Shown piece after piece: positions 9,136-17,536 of a stretch of DNA of 64,000 bases. Every line of letters begins with the position of its first letter. The first letter of the stretch is position 1. The notes under the pieces are model-generated. The model did not search any database. It was given only the letters and a program-made list of their open reading frames with translations, and was not told where the DNA came from. Source of the stretch: Flavobacterium quisquiliarum (GTDB lineage Bacteria; Bacteroidota; Bacteroidia; Flavobacteriales; Flavobacteriaceae); the NCBI RefSeq assembly GCF_019308285.1, contig NZ_WWEM01000037.1:1-64000 (forward strand). The letters are read 5' to 3'. Both the position numbers and the translations under genes were made by a program.

Positions 9136-11898
9136 ATGTTAGTTAATAAGGACAAGTATAAAGTAAACGATACATTGTCTGAATATCCAAAAGAAATAAA
9201 GTTTAAATATAACTGGAGAAAATACCAGCAAAGAGTACTGGATAATTTAGATGACCATTTAAAAGATGGACATTTACATATTATAGCTCCTCCAGGTTCT
9301 GGTAAGACTGTTTTAGGACTTGAAGTTGCTATTCGGTTAAATAAACCGACTTTAATTCTTGCTCCAACAATTGCAATTCGCAACCAATGGATTCAACGTT
9401 TTTGTGAGCTATTTCTTCAAACGGATCAGACTCCAGACTGGATTTCGAGAGATATTCGCAATCCAAAATTTATGACTGTTGTAACTTACCAAGGGCTTCA
9501 TGCGGCTTGTAATAATTTAAAAATTGAGGAGCAAGATTGCGAAGAGGAAGAAGAAAGCGAGGAAAACATAAAAAGTAAACAGGCAAATGCAAATCTCGAT
9601 AAAATTGTAAATGGTTTAAAGGCACAAAAGATTAAGACAATTGTAGTCGATGAAGCACACCATTTAAAAAATGAGTGGTGGCAGACACTGACTAGAGTAA
9701 AAGAAAAAATCAGTCCTGTAATTGTGGGTTTAACCGCAACACCGCCTTATGATGTTTCTGCTATCGAATGGCAACGATACATTGAGCTTAACGGAATTGT
9801 GGATATGGAAATTTCGGTTCCAGAATTGGTAATCGAAGGCGATCTATGTCCGCACCAAGATTACATGTATTTTACAACACCAACAGAAAAAGAACATCAG
9901 GATATCACTAATTTCAGGGATAATATAGAAATGCTTTTTCAGGAAATAAAAATTGATGAAACCATTCTTCAGGCAATTGAAACGCATCCTATTTGGAAAA
10001 ATCCTGAACGAGAATTAGATTGGATTTATAATAACCTTTCTTATTATTCTGCTAGTTTGATATTTTTAAAAGCAAACAATAGAGAAATTCCTGAAATTCA
10101 TCTAGAAGTCATTGGAGATAAAAAAATAATAATCCCAATCCTTGATTATGAATGGACAGAAAAGCTTTTAGAGTTTTATCTTTATAATGAAGATGAACAT
10201 TTTAAAGAATTTGAAGAACATCGAAAAACTCTTGAGAACAGGTTAAGAAGACATGGAGCGATAGAGAGACGGCAGATAGATTTTTTATACAGCAAAAAAG
10301 TTACAGGTTTCTTAACGTCAAGCATAAGTAAGCTAAACGGTATTAAGGAAATTGTTGATTTTGAATACAAGCAGTTGGGAAAAGATTTGCGTATGGTAAT
10401 TCTTTCTGATTTCATCCGAAAAGAATACTATGTTAATTCATCCGAAAACAATCTGGAATTAAACAGATTGGGTGTTTTTCCTATTTTTGAAAAACTAAGA
10501 CGAGAAAATATTGAGAATCAGAAAATTGGGGTATTAACAGGATCAATGATTATTATTCCAAAGAGTGTTTATAGTGATTTTGAGGTAAGAGCAGCAAAAT
10601 GTGGCATTGCTAAAATAAATTCAAGCATAGTTCCTTTTGATCCAAATTATGTCTTAATAAATCAGACAGAACAGCTTACCCATTATATAGTTCATATTGT
10701 AACCCAAATTTTTCAAAATGGCGGAATAGAAGTTTTAATTGGAACAAAATCATTACTTGGAGAAGGATGGGATGCTCCGGCAATTAATTCTTTAATATTG
10801 GCAAGTTTTGTAGGTTCTTTTGTTTTGTCTAATCAAATGCGGGGCAGAGCGATTAGAACTCAACAAGGGAACTCAAATAAAACGGGAAACATTTGGCATC
10901 TGGTTACTATTGATGAAACTTCTCCAACAGGTGGCGATGATTTTGATTTGCTTAAAAGACGTTTTAAAAGTTTTGTAGGCGTGTCATTTCATGAGCAGCC
11001 TGGAATTGAAAATGGAATTGGACGATTGAATTTAGGAGAAAATAGCATCGAAAAAGGAGAGGCTGAGAAAAAGAACAGTGAAATGTTCCGGCATGCTGGT
11101 AAAAGAGAAAATTTAAAAGAAATATGGGAAAAAGCACTTGAAACAGGAGTGACTCTTGTAGAAGAAATTAAGATTCCGTTTCCTGAGCAAAAAGAGTATA
11201 AAGCAATTAAATCGATGTATTTGAATAAAACACTGGCTAATCTTTTGGCGACTTTAGGTTCTGGTTTAGCTAGTTTTGGTTTAGAAACAATACAAGAATT
11301 TTTAAAAGCAGCCAGAAGAATCAGGAGTATGAGAGATCTTTATTTTTTTCTTGCTTTTTTTGGAATAATTGGAATGTTGTTTTTTGGAAGGCAGACATTA
11401 AAAGCATTGAGATTGTATTTTAAATATCGCGACATTTCCAAAGACATAAAACAAATTGGTAAAGCACTTTTGGATTCACTAATCAAAGCCAGAATTATTA
11501 AAACCGATTATGCTTCTTTAGAGGTAATAACCTCTGTAGATGATTGGGGAAGAGTATATTGTCATTTGGAGGGAGGGACAACTTTTGAGAAATCAACATT
11601 TATAAACTCTTTACAGGAAATTACAGATACTGTCGAAAATCCTCGTTATATAATAATCAGAAAAAATAGATTTCTTTTTTTTAAAGAACAAAAAGATTAT
11701 CATTCAGTTCCTGAAATTATAGGCAGAAATAAAAAACTGGCAGAACATTTCAAAGAGCAATGGAAAGAACTTGTTGGTAATTGTGATTTAATTTTTACCA
11801 GAACAATTGAAGGTCGAAAGTTGCTTTTGCAGTCTAGAATAAAATCTCTAGCGGCACAGTTTGATAAAAAAACACAGCGAATAAACAAATGGAAGTAA
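9136..11898 (+). CDS. large DEAH-box (SF2) helicase with hydrophobic C-terminal segment
   Basis: This 920-aa protein has an N-terminal SF2 ATPase core: Q-like WRKYQQRVL (27-35), Walker A APPGSGKT (51-58), motif Ia ILAPTIAIRNQW, motif II VVDEAHH (DEAH 172-175) and motif III TATPP (200-204). The RecA2 half has LIGTKSLLGEGWDAP (about 534-548) and motif VI QMRGRAIR (567-574). An acidic insert (EEEEESEE) lies between Ia and II. The C-terminal third is not recognised. It carries hydrophobic stretches near 690-710 and 735-755 (LYFFLAFFGIIGMLFFG), unusual for a helicase. It is monocistronic with no nuclease or methylase neighbour. It may act on nucleic acid near the membrane. A defence role is only a guess. 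Confidence 0.85.
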   Translation: MLVNKDKYKVNDTLSEYPKEIKFKYNWRKYQQRVLDNLDDHLKDGHLHIIAPPGSGKTVLGLEVAIRLNKPTLILAPTIAIRNQWIQRFCELFLQTDQTPDWISRDIRNPKFMTVVTYQGLHAACNNLKIEEQDCEEEEESEENIKSKQANANLDKIVNGLKAQKIKTIVVDEAHHLKNEWWQTLTRVKEKISPVIVGLTATPPYDVSAIEWQRYIELNGIVDMEISVPELVIEGDLCPHQDYMYFTTPTEKEHQDITNFRDNIEMLFQEIKIDETILQAIETHPIWKNPERELDWIYNNLSYYSASLIFLKANNREIPEIHLEVIGDKKIIIPILDYEWTEKLLEFYLYNEDEHFKEFEEHRKTLENRLRRHGAIERRQIDFLYSKKVTGFLTSSISKLNGIKEIVDFEYKQLGKDLRMVILSDFIRKEYYVNSSENNLELNRLGVFPIFEKLRRENIENQKIGVLTGSMIIIPKSVYSDFEVRAAKCGIAKINSSIVPFDPNYVLINQTEQLTHYIVHIVTQIFQNGGIEVLIGTKSLLGEGWDAPAINSLILASFVGSFVLSNQMRGRAIRTQQGNSNKTGNIWHLVTIDETSPTGGDDFDLLKRRFKSFVGVSFHEQPGIENGIGRLNLGENSIEKGEAEKKNSEMFRHAGKRENLKEIWEKALETGVTLVEEIKIPFPEQKEYKAIKSMYLNKTLANLLATLGSGLASFGLETIQEFLKAARRIRSMRDLYFFLAFFGIIGMLFFGRQTLKALRLYFKYRDISKDIKQIGKALLDSLIKARIIKTDYASLEVITSVDDWGRVYCHLEGGTTFEKSTFINSLQEITDTVENPRYIIIRKNRFLFFKEQKDYHSVPEIIGRNKKLAEHFKEQWKELVGNCDLIFTRTIEGRKLLLQSRIKSLAAQFDKKTQRINKWK

Positions 11899-12011
11899 AA
11901 AAGCTTATTGGAAATGATGTTTTTTACTTGTATTTTGTTTTTGTTAGTTCTTCCTGAAATTACTTTATGTTGTATTTATTATTTTTAAAAACTTCAAAAG
12001 CAAAATAATTG

Positions 12012-12052
12012 TATATTTGAAACATAAAAGTATAGACTTCGCTCTATGCTTT
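12012..12052 (+). promoter_or_regulatory. MerR-gene promoter and dyad
   Basis: The -7 box TATATTTG (12012-12019) is followed by a dyad, AAAGTATAGA (12027-12036) and TCTATGCTTT (12043-12052). Nine of ten bases pair across a 6-nt spacer. The dyad falls in or near the transcription start, and is a likely autoregulatory MerR operator. Confidence 0.5.
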
Positions 12053-12080
12053 ATTGTTTTTGTATAAAAAAAATAGTGCT

Positions 12081-12440
12081 ATGCTTATAAACGAATTGTC
12101 AAAAAAAACAGGATTATCAATTCATACGATCAGATATTATGAGAATTTAGGAATGATCAAGGGATTGACCGATGAAAAGGTAAAATCTAATAATTACAAG
12201 CATTACAATAGTAATACGATTGAGCGTTTAGAAATTATTATAGAAGCCAGAGAAGTTGGCTTTAGTTTAGCAGAAATAAAAAAAATATTGACCAGCTGGT
12301 TCGAAACCACCGATTCAAAACCAGAAACACTGGAACTTTTTCAGGCTAAAATAAAAGAGATTGATGATAAAATGAAGTATTTTAAGCAGACTAAGAGGCT
12401 TCTTGAAAAAGTATGTGAGAAAATACAAAATGATGATTAA
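12081..12440 (+). CDS. MerR-family transcriptional regulator
   Basis: This 119-aa protein has an N-terminal winged HTH (INELSKKTGLSIHTIRYYENLGMI), a second wing (KHYNSNTIERLEIIIEAREVGFSLAEIKKIL) and a C-terminal dimerisation coiled coil (about 85-115). The C-terminus is short and lacks a metal-binding Cys cluster, so it is probably not a metal sensor. The ATG at 12081 aligns with the family start. An upstream in-frame TTG would add nine residues reading through the leader. No obvious target gene is adjacent. A dyad in its own leader suggests autoregulation. Confidence 0.88.
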   Translation: MLINELSKKTGLSIHTIRYYENLGMIKGLTDEKVKSNNYKHYNSNTIERLEIIIEAREVGFSLAEIKKILTSWFETTDSKPETLELFQAKIKEIDDKMKYFKQTKRLLEKVCEKIQNDD

Positions 12441-12461
12441 TTGTTAAAGCCTAAAATATTT

Positions 12462-12491
12462 AAAACTCCCTAAGGAATTAAGGAGTTTTTT
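12462..12491 (+). terminator. terminator after merR
   Basis: AAAACTCCCTAA, loop, TTAAGGAGTTTT followed by T residues. It belongs to the same AACTCC...GGAGTT type. Confidence 0.8.
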
Positions 12492-12654
12492 GTGTCTTTT
12501 ACTGAGTTCTTTAGAAAATAATAAGGAGATTTTACAAATAGTCTTATATTCGCTTTTGAATAAAAGTTGGGTGCTGAAGAAAAAAGGAACTCATTGAATT
12601 TAATAACGTGCTAAAATAAAAACAAATAATAACCAGAAATTGCAAGTATAAATT

Positions 12655-13362
12655 ATGCAAGAAGAAATAAGCAAACATTCAAAAAAAATTTATAAAACTG
12701 TGAAAAATTCAGAACACACATTAGGAGAGAAAGTAAAAGAAATTATCATAGAAATATTCATAATCGTTTTTGCTGTAACGCTTTCAATATGGTTGCATGG
12801 TTGGAGTGAGCATAGACACCAACAAAAAGAAGTAGCTGTGTTTCTTGCTAATTTAAAGAACGATTTAAAGAATGATGTAGAAAGTATCGACAGGGAAATG
12901 AAAGCATATCAAAATACAAACGTAGACTATGAAAAAATTTTGGCATTAACCCCTCTTCAACTTGACAGTATTTATAAGTCTAAAAGTAAAGTGAATTTTC
13001 CAATTTATTCACATGGGCAAACATTGACTATAGGTAATTATGAAGGTTTTAAATCAAGTGGTAAACTTGGCTACATTGAAGACGAAAAATTAAAACAGAA
13101 AATCTTAAACTATTACCAAATATATGTGCCAGCTGTTAACGAAGTTGATAAAATGTACACTGAGTTTTTGTTTAAGTGTTTTGATAAAGAAATAGAAAAT
13201 GCAGATAAGCCGGAAAAAGAATTATATTCAGATCCAAAATATAAAAAGACTCTTGCATATCTTGTCAAACTAGGTAAGAATAATATAAGAGTTTATAAAG
13301 AAAATACAAAACCGCTCGCAGTTGAACTTATTAAAGAAATTGAAAAAGAGCTGAATAAATAA
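12655..13362 (+). CDS. DUF6090-like single-pass membrane protein
   Basis: This 235-aa protein has a lysine-rich N-terminus, one membrane helix (about residues 30-47, EIFIIVFAVTLSIWLHGW) and a long charged helical domain starting KEVAVFLANLKNDLKNDVESI. The WxHGWSEHRHQQK junction after the helix resembles the NxWNExRK junction of DUF6090 proteins common in Flavobacteriia. No enzymatic motif is visible and the function is unknown. It is a single gene with its own terminator. Confidence 0.65.
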   Translation: MQEEISKHSKKIYKTVKNSEHTLGEKVKEIIIEIFIIVFAVTLSIWLHGWSEHRHQQKEVAVFLANLKNDLKNDVESIDREMKAYQNTNVDYEKILALTPLQLDSIYKSKSKVNFPIYSHGQTLTIGNYEGFKSSGKLGYIEDEKLKQKILNYYQIYVPAVNEVDKMYTEFLFKCFDKEIENADKPEKELYSDPKYKKTLAYLVKLGKNNIRVYKENTKPLAVELIKEIEKELNK

Positions 13363-13370
13363 CAATAAAG

Positions 13371-13398
13371 AAAACTCCATTAGAAATAATGGAGTTTT
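13371..13398 (+). terminator. terminator
   Basis: AAAACTCCATTA, loop GAAA, TAATGGAGTTTT plus T residues, 9 nt after the DUF6090-like stop codon. Confidence 0.85.
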
Positions 13399-13483
13399 TT
13401 TATGCTTTAAAAGGCTATTTTTCTTTTGCTATTTTTTCTAGATACTCAATTTTGTCTTTTTTGGCTTAATTTTAGGCAAAGAT

Positions 13484-13585
13484 TTGTCATCGTGAGGCAC
13501 GAAGGATAACACTAGAAATTCAGTGAAGTTTGTCGCTAATCTTTGTTGATACTCGAGTGAGATTTCTCGTTCCTCGAAATGACAA
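13484..13585. repeat. TCATTTCGA-family palindromic repeat, copy A
   Basis: This is an imperfect palindrome bounded by TTGTCAT and GAAATGACAA, with internal landmarks CACTAGAAA and AATCTTTGTTGA. It aligns with copies at 17362 and 35471. This copy is the most diverged on its left arm. It lies in the 13399-13817 gap, which has no gene. Confidence 0.7.
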
Positions 13586-13620
13586 GATTGTGTTGAGTTA
13601 AACTTAAAATAACTTTGAGA

Positions 13621-13670
13621 AAGATCATCCAGAAACTCCTTAATTTCTTAAGGAGTTTCTGGATGATCTT
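13621..13670. repeat. perfect 23-bp inverted repeat
   Basis: The arms at 13621-13643 and 13648-13670 are perfectly complementary over 23 bp with a TTTC loop. The inner half equals the terminator core AACTCCTTAATTTCTTAAGG used at 14447, extended outward by a unique GATCATCC segment. There is no long T run, so it may not be a simple terminator. Confidence 0.85.
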
Positions 13671-13817
13671 TACGAACCTGTTTACTAACCATTTTTTCAG
13701 GATTTGAAGAAAATTTCAATAGAATAATTCCTTTTTTTGAAGATTTATTATTTATTATACTTGTAAAAATAAATTAGTTAGATTTACTTTTATATTTAAA
13801 TATTAAAAAGAAGAAAG

Positions 13818-14432
13818 ATGAATGAGCATCACGAAGGGTTTTTGAAAATTTTAAGAGAGTTAAATGAAACTGAAAATAAATTAAAAGCTACTGAAACTTA
13901 TAAAATAGTAGATGAAATTTCCGATTTATATTTAAAAGACGGATTTGGCAAAGCTTATATCAAATTGATTGAAATAGATAAGGAGAAACAACTGATTATT
14001 AATAATTACATCGATTTAATTGATATTTATTTTTACGAGAATAAATTAATAATTAAAAACTCAAAGGATAAAGCCATAATTGATTTAATTCAGTCATATT
14101 GTGGTGGTTTTAATGATGATGCATTAGATTATCTGGAAAGATTTGCCTATATAACTTGTGATGAACAACCTTATGCATTGACTATTTTGTTATTGCTAGC
14201 CAAAGTTGAAAAAAGACAAGAAGAAACACTTAAAAATGTACGAATGAATTTCAATTCTTTTGATGTTAAAATTCAGAATTTTATTAATGATTATTCTTCT
14301 GCTTTATTTACAGATAGAAAAATAAATTTTGTTTCGAACAATAGAAATCTTCAACAGGATAACATCAAAGACACAGAGAATATTTCTAGAGAGGAAATAT
14401 GCGAAAAAAAATGGTGGGAATTCTGGAAATAA
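13818..14432 (+). CDS. uncharacterised protein, C-terminal WWEFWK
   Basis: I do not recognise this 204-aa protein. It is charged and mostly helical by composition, with no signal peptide or membrane helix. Features are an N-terminal Glu/Lys-rich helix (about 1-45), an acidic middle (GGFNDDALDYLERFAY) and a Trp-rich last segment KKWWEFWK. A GAAGAAAG ribosome-binding-like stretch precedes the ATG. A+T content is even higher than its neighbours. It sits next to tRNA-Val in the accessory-looking stretch. Its function is unknown. Confidence 0.7.
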   Translation: MNEHHEGFLKILRELNETENKLKATETYKIVDEISDLYLKDGFGKAYIKLIEIDKEKQLIINNYIDLIDIYFYENKLIIKNSKDKAIIDLIQSYCGGFNDDALDYLERFAYITCDEQPYALTILLLLAKVEKRQEETLKNVRMNFNSFDVKIQNFINDYSSALFTDRKINFVSNNRNLQQDNIKDTENISREEICEKKWWEFWK

Positions 14433-14446
14433 AATAAGCAAAAAAA

Positions 14447-14472
14447 AACTCCTTAATTTCTTAAGGAGTTTC
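14447..14472. terminator. bidirectional terminator
   Basis: AAACTCCTTAA, loop TTTC, TTAAGGAGTTT, located between the 204-aa gene and the 3' end of the tRNA on the other strand. Confidence 0.85.
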
Positions 14473-14473
14473 T

Positions 14474-14551
14474 TGGTGGGCGATGAGGGGTTCGAACCCC
14501 CGACCCCCTCGGTGTAAACGAGGTGCTCTGAACCAGCTGAGCTAATCGCCC
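14474..14551 (-). tRNA. tRNA-Val (anticodon UAC)
   Basis: Read on the minus strand, it has acceptor GGGCGAT/ATCGCCC, D-arm GCTC..GAGC and anticodon stem CCTCG/CGAGG. The loop TTTACAC gives anticodon TAC. The T-arm is GGGGGTTCGAACCCC, and the terminal CCA is encoded. All four arms pair. Confidence 0.96.
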
Positions 14552-14728
14552 TATTTTACTAGCTTGCTATCGTTTGTGATTGCGAGTGCAAATATACGCT
14601 AGTTTTCGAGTTCTGCAAAGAAAATCGAATAAAAAATAAAACTTTTTTAAAAATAATTTATATCTCCTTGTTTATGAATTTGTTATTAAAATGATTTTTT
14701 AAAGTTTTTTCTATATCAAAAGTATATT

Positions 14729-15955
14729 TCAGTTCAAAGGCAATTCGGCAACCACAAAAGTGCTTCCTCCAACATAAATAAAATCACTTTCCGAGGCATT
14801 TTTCTTGGCTTCCGCGAAAGCGATGGCAGCAGAATCAAATTTTTCTCCAATTAAATTGTGCTTTTTTGCTTCAGTTTGTAAATTTTCGGCAGGCAAAGCT
14901 CGTGACGAATTGGGATGGCAAAAATAATAGTGAGCCTCTTTTGGGAACAACGGTAAAATAGAATCCAAATCTTTATCATTCACAACACCCAAAACAATAT
15001 GCAGTTTCTCGTATTTCTCGTTTTTCAACTGATTCATTACAACCGATAATCCGTGTTTGTTGTGTGCTGTATCGCAGATTATTTTAGGGTTTTCTCCCAA
15101 TTGCTGCCATCTTCCTTGTAAACCAGTATTTTTTACAACACGCAATAAACCTTCTTGTAATTGTTCAGGAGAAACTTTAAAATCGGTTTCCTTATTCAAA
15201 ATCGAAATCGTCTGCTGAACTGTTTTCTTATTGTGAAATTGATAATCTCCAATCAAGTCAGACAAATAAATTTGATCAATTAAATCGGAAGCAAAATAAA
15301 TAGGAGCGTTATTTTCTTCGGCTTTAGCCAAAAAAATAGGTTTGGTTTCTTCGGTATATTCACCAACAACAACAGGAACATTTGGTTTAATAATTCCCGC
15401 TTTTTCGCCAGCAATGGCTTCCAAAGTATTGCCTAAAAACTGAGTATGGTCTAAACCAATATTTGTAATTACCGAAACCAAAGGCGTAATAATATTTGTG
15501 GCATCCAATCTTCCCCCCAAACCAACTTCAATAATAGCAATGTCAACTTCTTCAGAAGCAAAATAATCAAAAGCCAAACCAACCGACATTTCGAAGAAAC
15601 TCATATCATTCGCTTCAAAAAAATCTTTGTGTTTGGCTACAAATTCAATAACAAACTCTTCTGAAATTTCTTTGCCATTAATTTTAATTCTTTCCCTAAA
15701 ATCTTTTAAGTGCGGAGAAGTATATAAACCGACTTTGTAACCTGCTTCCTGTAAAACAGAAGACAACATATGCGAAGTAGAACCTTTCCCGTTGGTACCA
15801 GCAACATGAATGCATCTCAATTGTTTTTGAGGATTGCCAAGATGCTCTGCTAATAATTTAATATTGGTTAAATCTTCTTTATAAGCTGAAGCCCCCTGTA
15901 ATTGGTACATTGGAAGCTGATTAAACATCCAATTGGTAGTCTCTTGATAGTTCAT
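14729..15955 (-). CDS. folC: folylpolyglutamate synthase / dihydrofolate synthase
   Basis: This 408-aa Mur-ligase-like enzyme has P-loop VAGTNGKGST (51-60), the folate-binding loop TSPHLKDFRERI, EVGLGGRLDATN, and AHNKHG in the C-terminal domain. FolC adds glutamate to dihydropteroate and then polyglutamylates folates in the cytoplasm, with ATP. The length is normal. It is divergent from exbB, an arrangement often kept in Flavobacteriia. The start ATG is followed by MNYQETTNWMFNQLPMYQ, the usual N-terminus. Confidence 0.95.
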   Translation of the reverse strand: MNYQETTNWMFNQLPMYQLQGASAYKEDLTNIKLLAEHLGNPQKQLRCIHVAGTNGKGSTSHMLSSVLQEAGYKVGLYTSPHLKDFRERIKINGKEISEEFVIEFVAKHKDFFEANDMSFFEMSVGLAFDYFASEEVDIAIIEVGLGGRLDATNIITPLVSVITNIGLDHTQFLGNTLEAIAGEKAGIIKPNVPVVVGEYTEETKPIFLAKAEENNAPIYFASDLIDQIYLSDLIGDYQFHNKKTVQQTISILNKETDFKVSPEQLQEGLLRVVKNTGLQGRWQQLGENPKIICDTAHNKHGLSVVMNQLKNEKYEKLHIVLGVVNDKDLDSILPLFPKEAHYYFCHPNSSRALPAENLQTEAKKHNLIGEKFDSAAIAFAEAKKNASESDFIYVGGSTFVVAELPLN

Positions 15956-16086
15956 TTATTTTGGATAAAATGGTTGTCGATTGAAATAAATTTCGATTTT
16001 TGTAGTTTAATATAACAGCGAAAATTATCTTTATTGCAAATTTCAAATATTTTTTAGAATTAATTATTAAAAACCAGAATTAATAT

Positions 16087-16779
16087 ATGTTTAGTTTTAT
16101 TCAATTACAAACAGATACAATCGTAAATGCTTCAAATGTAGTGATCGAAAAGATCGCGCCGGAACAGGAAATATCAATGTTTGGATTCATAATGAAAGGG
16201 GGAGTTTTCTTAATTCCGATTGCGATTTTATTGTTTTATACCATTTATGTGATCTTTGAACGTTATATGTACATCAGCCGAGCATCTAAAATTGACAATC
16301 GTTTGATGCAGGATGTTGGAGATAAATTAAATTCTGGAAATATTGAATTAGCGAGAACCATTGTAGAAAGAAGTGATACCGCTGCAGCTAATATTTTAAA
16401 AGAAGGTGTTTTGGTTATCGGAAGACCAATCGCAGAAATCGAATCGAACATGGATCGTGCCGCCGATATCGAAATTGGCGAAATGGAAAGACGTTTGGGG
16501 CACTTGGGACTAATCGCAGGTATTGCACCAACTCTTGGTTTCATCGGAACAATTTCCGGGGTTATTAAAATTTTCTACAGCATTTCGGTTACAGAAAACA
16601 TCAGTATCGGAAACATCTCTGGAGGTTTGTATGAAAAAATGATCAGTTCTGGTTCTGGGTTAATCGTGGGAATTATTGCCTATTCTGCTTACCACTTATT
16701 AAACGGAAAAATTGATGATTTCGCCTTAAAAATTCAAAAGCAGATTTTAGAATTTGTCAACATAATTCAAAGAGCATAA
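16087..16779 (+). CDS. exbB: ExbB/TolQ-type proton channel subunit
   Basis: This 230-aa inner-membrane protein has three helices: about 35-58 (GGVFLIPIAILLFYTIYVIF), 135-160 (LGLIAGIAPTLGFIGTISGVIKIF) and 175-200. The MotA/TolQ/ExbB signature GIAPTLGFIGTISG is clear. With ExbD it uses the proton gradient to drive TonB. It is followed after 3 nt by exbD, so the two are co-transcribed. Confidence 0.93.
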   Translation: MFSFIQLQTDTIVNASNVVIEKIAPEQEISMFGFIMKGGVFLIPIAILLFYTIYVIFERYMYISRASKIDNRLMQDVGDKLNSGNIELARTIVERSDTAAANILKEGVLVIGRPIAEIESNMDRAADIEIGEMERRLGHLGLIAGIAPTLGFIGTISGVIKIFYSISVTENISIGNISGGLYEKMISSGSGLIVGIIAYSAYHLLNGKIDDFALKIQKQILEFVNIIQRA

Positions 16780-16782
16780 GGT

Positions 16783-17178
16783 ATGTCTATTAAAAGAAAA
16801 AGAAGATTTCACGCCGAAGTAGCGACTTCATCTTTAAGCGACATTATGTTTTTCCTATTGTTGTTTTTCTTAATTATCTCAACACTAGCAAATCCGAATG
16901 TGATTAAGATGACGCTTCCAAAAGCGAAATCGAACGAAAAAACAAACAAGCAGTTAATCAGTTTGTCGGTTACAGAAGACAAGCAATTTTATATCGACAA
17001 ACAACAAGTTCCTTTTGAAGAACTGGAAACTACTTTAATGAGCAAACTAGGAACTGATAAAACGCAGACTGTTGTAGTTCGAATTCCGTTCAATTTACAA
17101 GTTCAGGATTTAGTAGATGTTTTACAGATAGGAGTACGAAACAATTTGAAGTTTGTAATAGCTACAAGTCCGAAGTAG
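16783..17178 (+). CDS. exbD: ExbD/TolR-type biopolymer transport protein
   Basis: This 131-aa protein has one N-terminal membrane helix (about 18-37, SDIMFFLLLFFLIISTLA), in which Asp20 is the family's proton-relay residue. A periplasmic domain follows, ending ...VQDLVDVLQIGVRNNLKFVIATSPK. It starts 3 nt after exbB. The tonB-like gene that usually completes the set is convergent on the other strand, with a structured repeat and a terminator between them. Confidence 0.93.
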   Translation: MSIKRKRRFHAEVATSSLSDIMFFLLLFFLIISTLANPNVIKMTLPKAKSNEKTNKQLISLSVTEDKQFYIDKQQVPFEELETTLMSKLGTDKTQTVVVRIPFNLQVQDLVDVLQIGVRNNLKFVIATSPK

Positions 17179-17189
17179 ATTTATCATTA

Positions 17190-17303
17190 GGGCGTGACCA
17201 TCTCGTTGCAAAAGAGCAAGATACTTTGTAGTTATACGCCCTTTTGCAACGAGACGGTCGGGCTATCCGCACTACTTCGGTAGCTTGCTCCTATCCCTCA
17301 CGC
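17190..17303 (-). repeat. variable-arm structured element, copy 2
   Basis: Read on the minus strand: GCGTG AGGGATAGGAGC, P2 GCTAC-CGAA-GTAG, GCGGATAGCCCG, a P3 arm of 18 bp (ACCGTCTCGTTGCAAAAG pairing with CTTTTGCAACGAGATGGT, one G-T wobble), then CACGCC. The P3 tip GGGCGTATAACTACAAAG matches the tips of copies 3 and 4, although the arm sequence is unrelated. It lies between convergent exbD and the tonB-like gene. Confidence 0.85.
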
Positions 17304-17361
17304 GAACTAGTTGTTAATTTAGTCCAGAAAGGTTTTAAAAACCTGTCAGTTATAATTAATG

Positions 17362-17459
17362 ATTACGAAAGGAGAAATCGCACTAGAAACTCTACAAAGT
17401 TTATCTCCAATCTTTGTCGAATCCCGTGTGTGATTTCTCCTTTCAGTCGAAATGACAAA
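17362..17459. repeat. TCATTTCGA-family palindromic repeat, copy B
   Basis: It contains GGAGAAATCGCACTAGAAAC, then AATCTTTGTCGA, then GTGTGATTTCTCC and TCGAAATGACAAA. The right outer arm is intact and the left one is eroded. It fills most of the 17304-17464 space. Confidence 0.75.
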
Positions 17460-17464
17460 TAAAC

Positions 17465-17497
17465 AAAAAGGCTTTCAGATTTTCTGAAAGCCTTTTT
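17465..17497. terminator. bidirectional terminator
   Basis: AAAAAGGCTTTCAGA, loop TTT, TCTGAAAGCCTTTTT, a perfect 15-bp stem with A and T tails. It serves exbD and/or the convergent tonB-like gene. Confidence 0.9.
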
Positions 17498-17536
17498 CTA
17501 TAATAACGTTTAGTGTAAATCTGTGTAATTCGTGTT

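Noticed and set aside
13371..14472. CRISPR-like array from the repeated AACTCC...GGAGTT units
   Set aside because: The units are separate intrinsic terminators at gene ends, with irregular spacing and no uniform repeat-spacer pattern.
8900..14551. Genomic island integrated at tRNA-Val
   Set aside because: The 3' end of the tRNA faces accessory-looking genes, but I found no integrase, no transposase and no second copy of the tRNA 3' end to serve as an attachment site.
17244..17462. 72-codon plus-strand frame after exbD
   Set aside because: It translates the variable-arm element and the TCATTTCGA repeat, and has no ribosome-binding site or recognisable fold.
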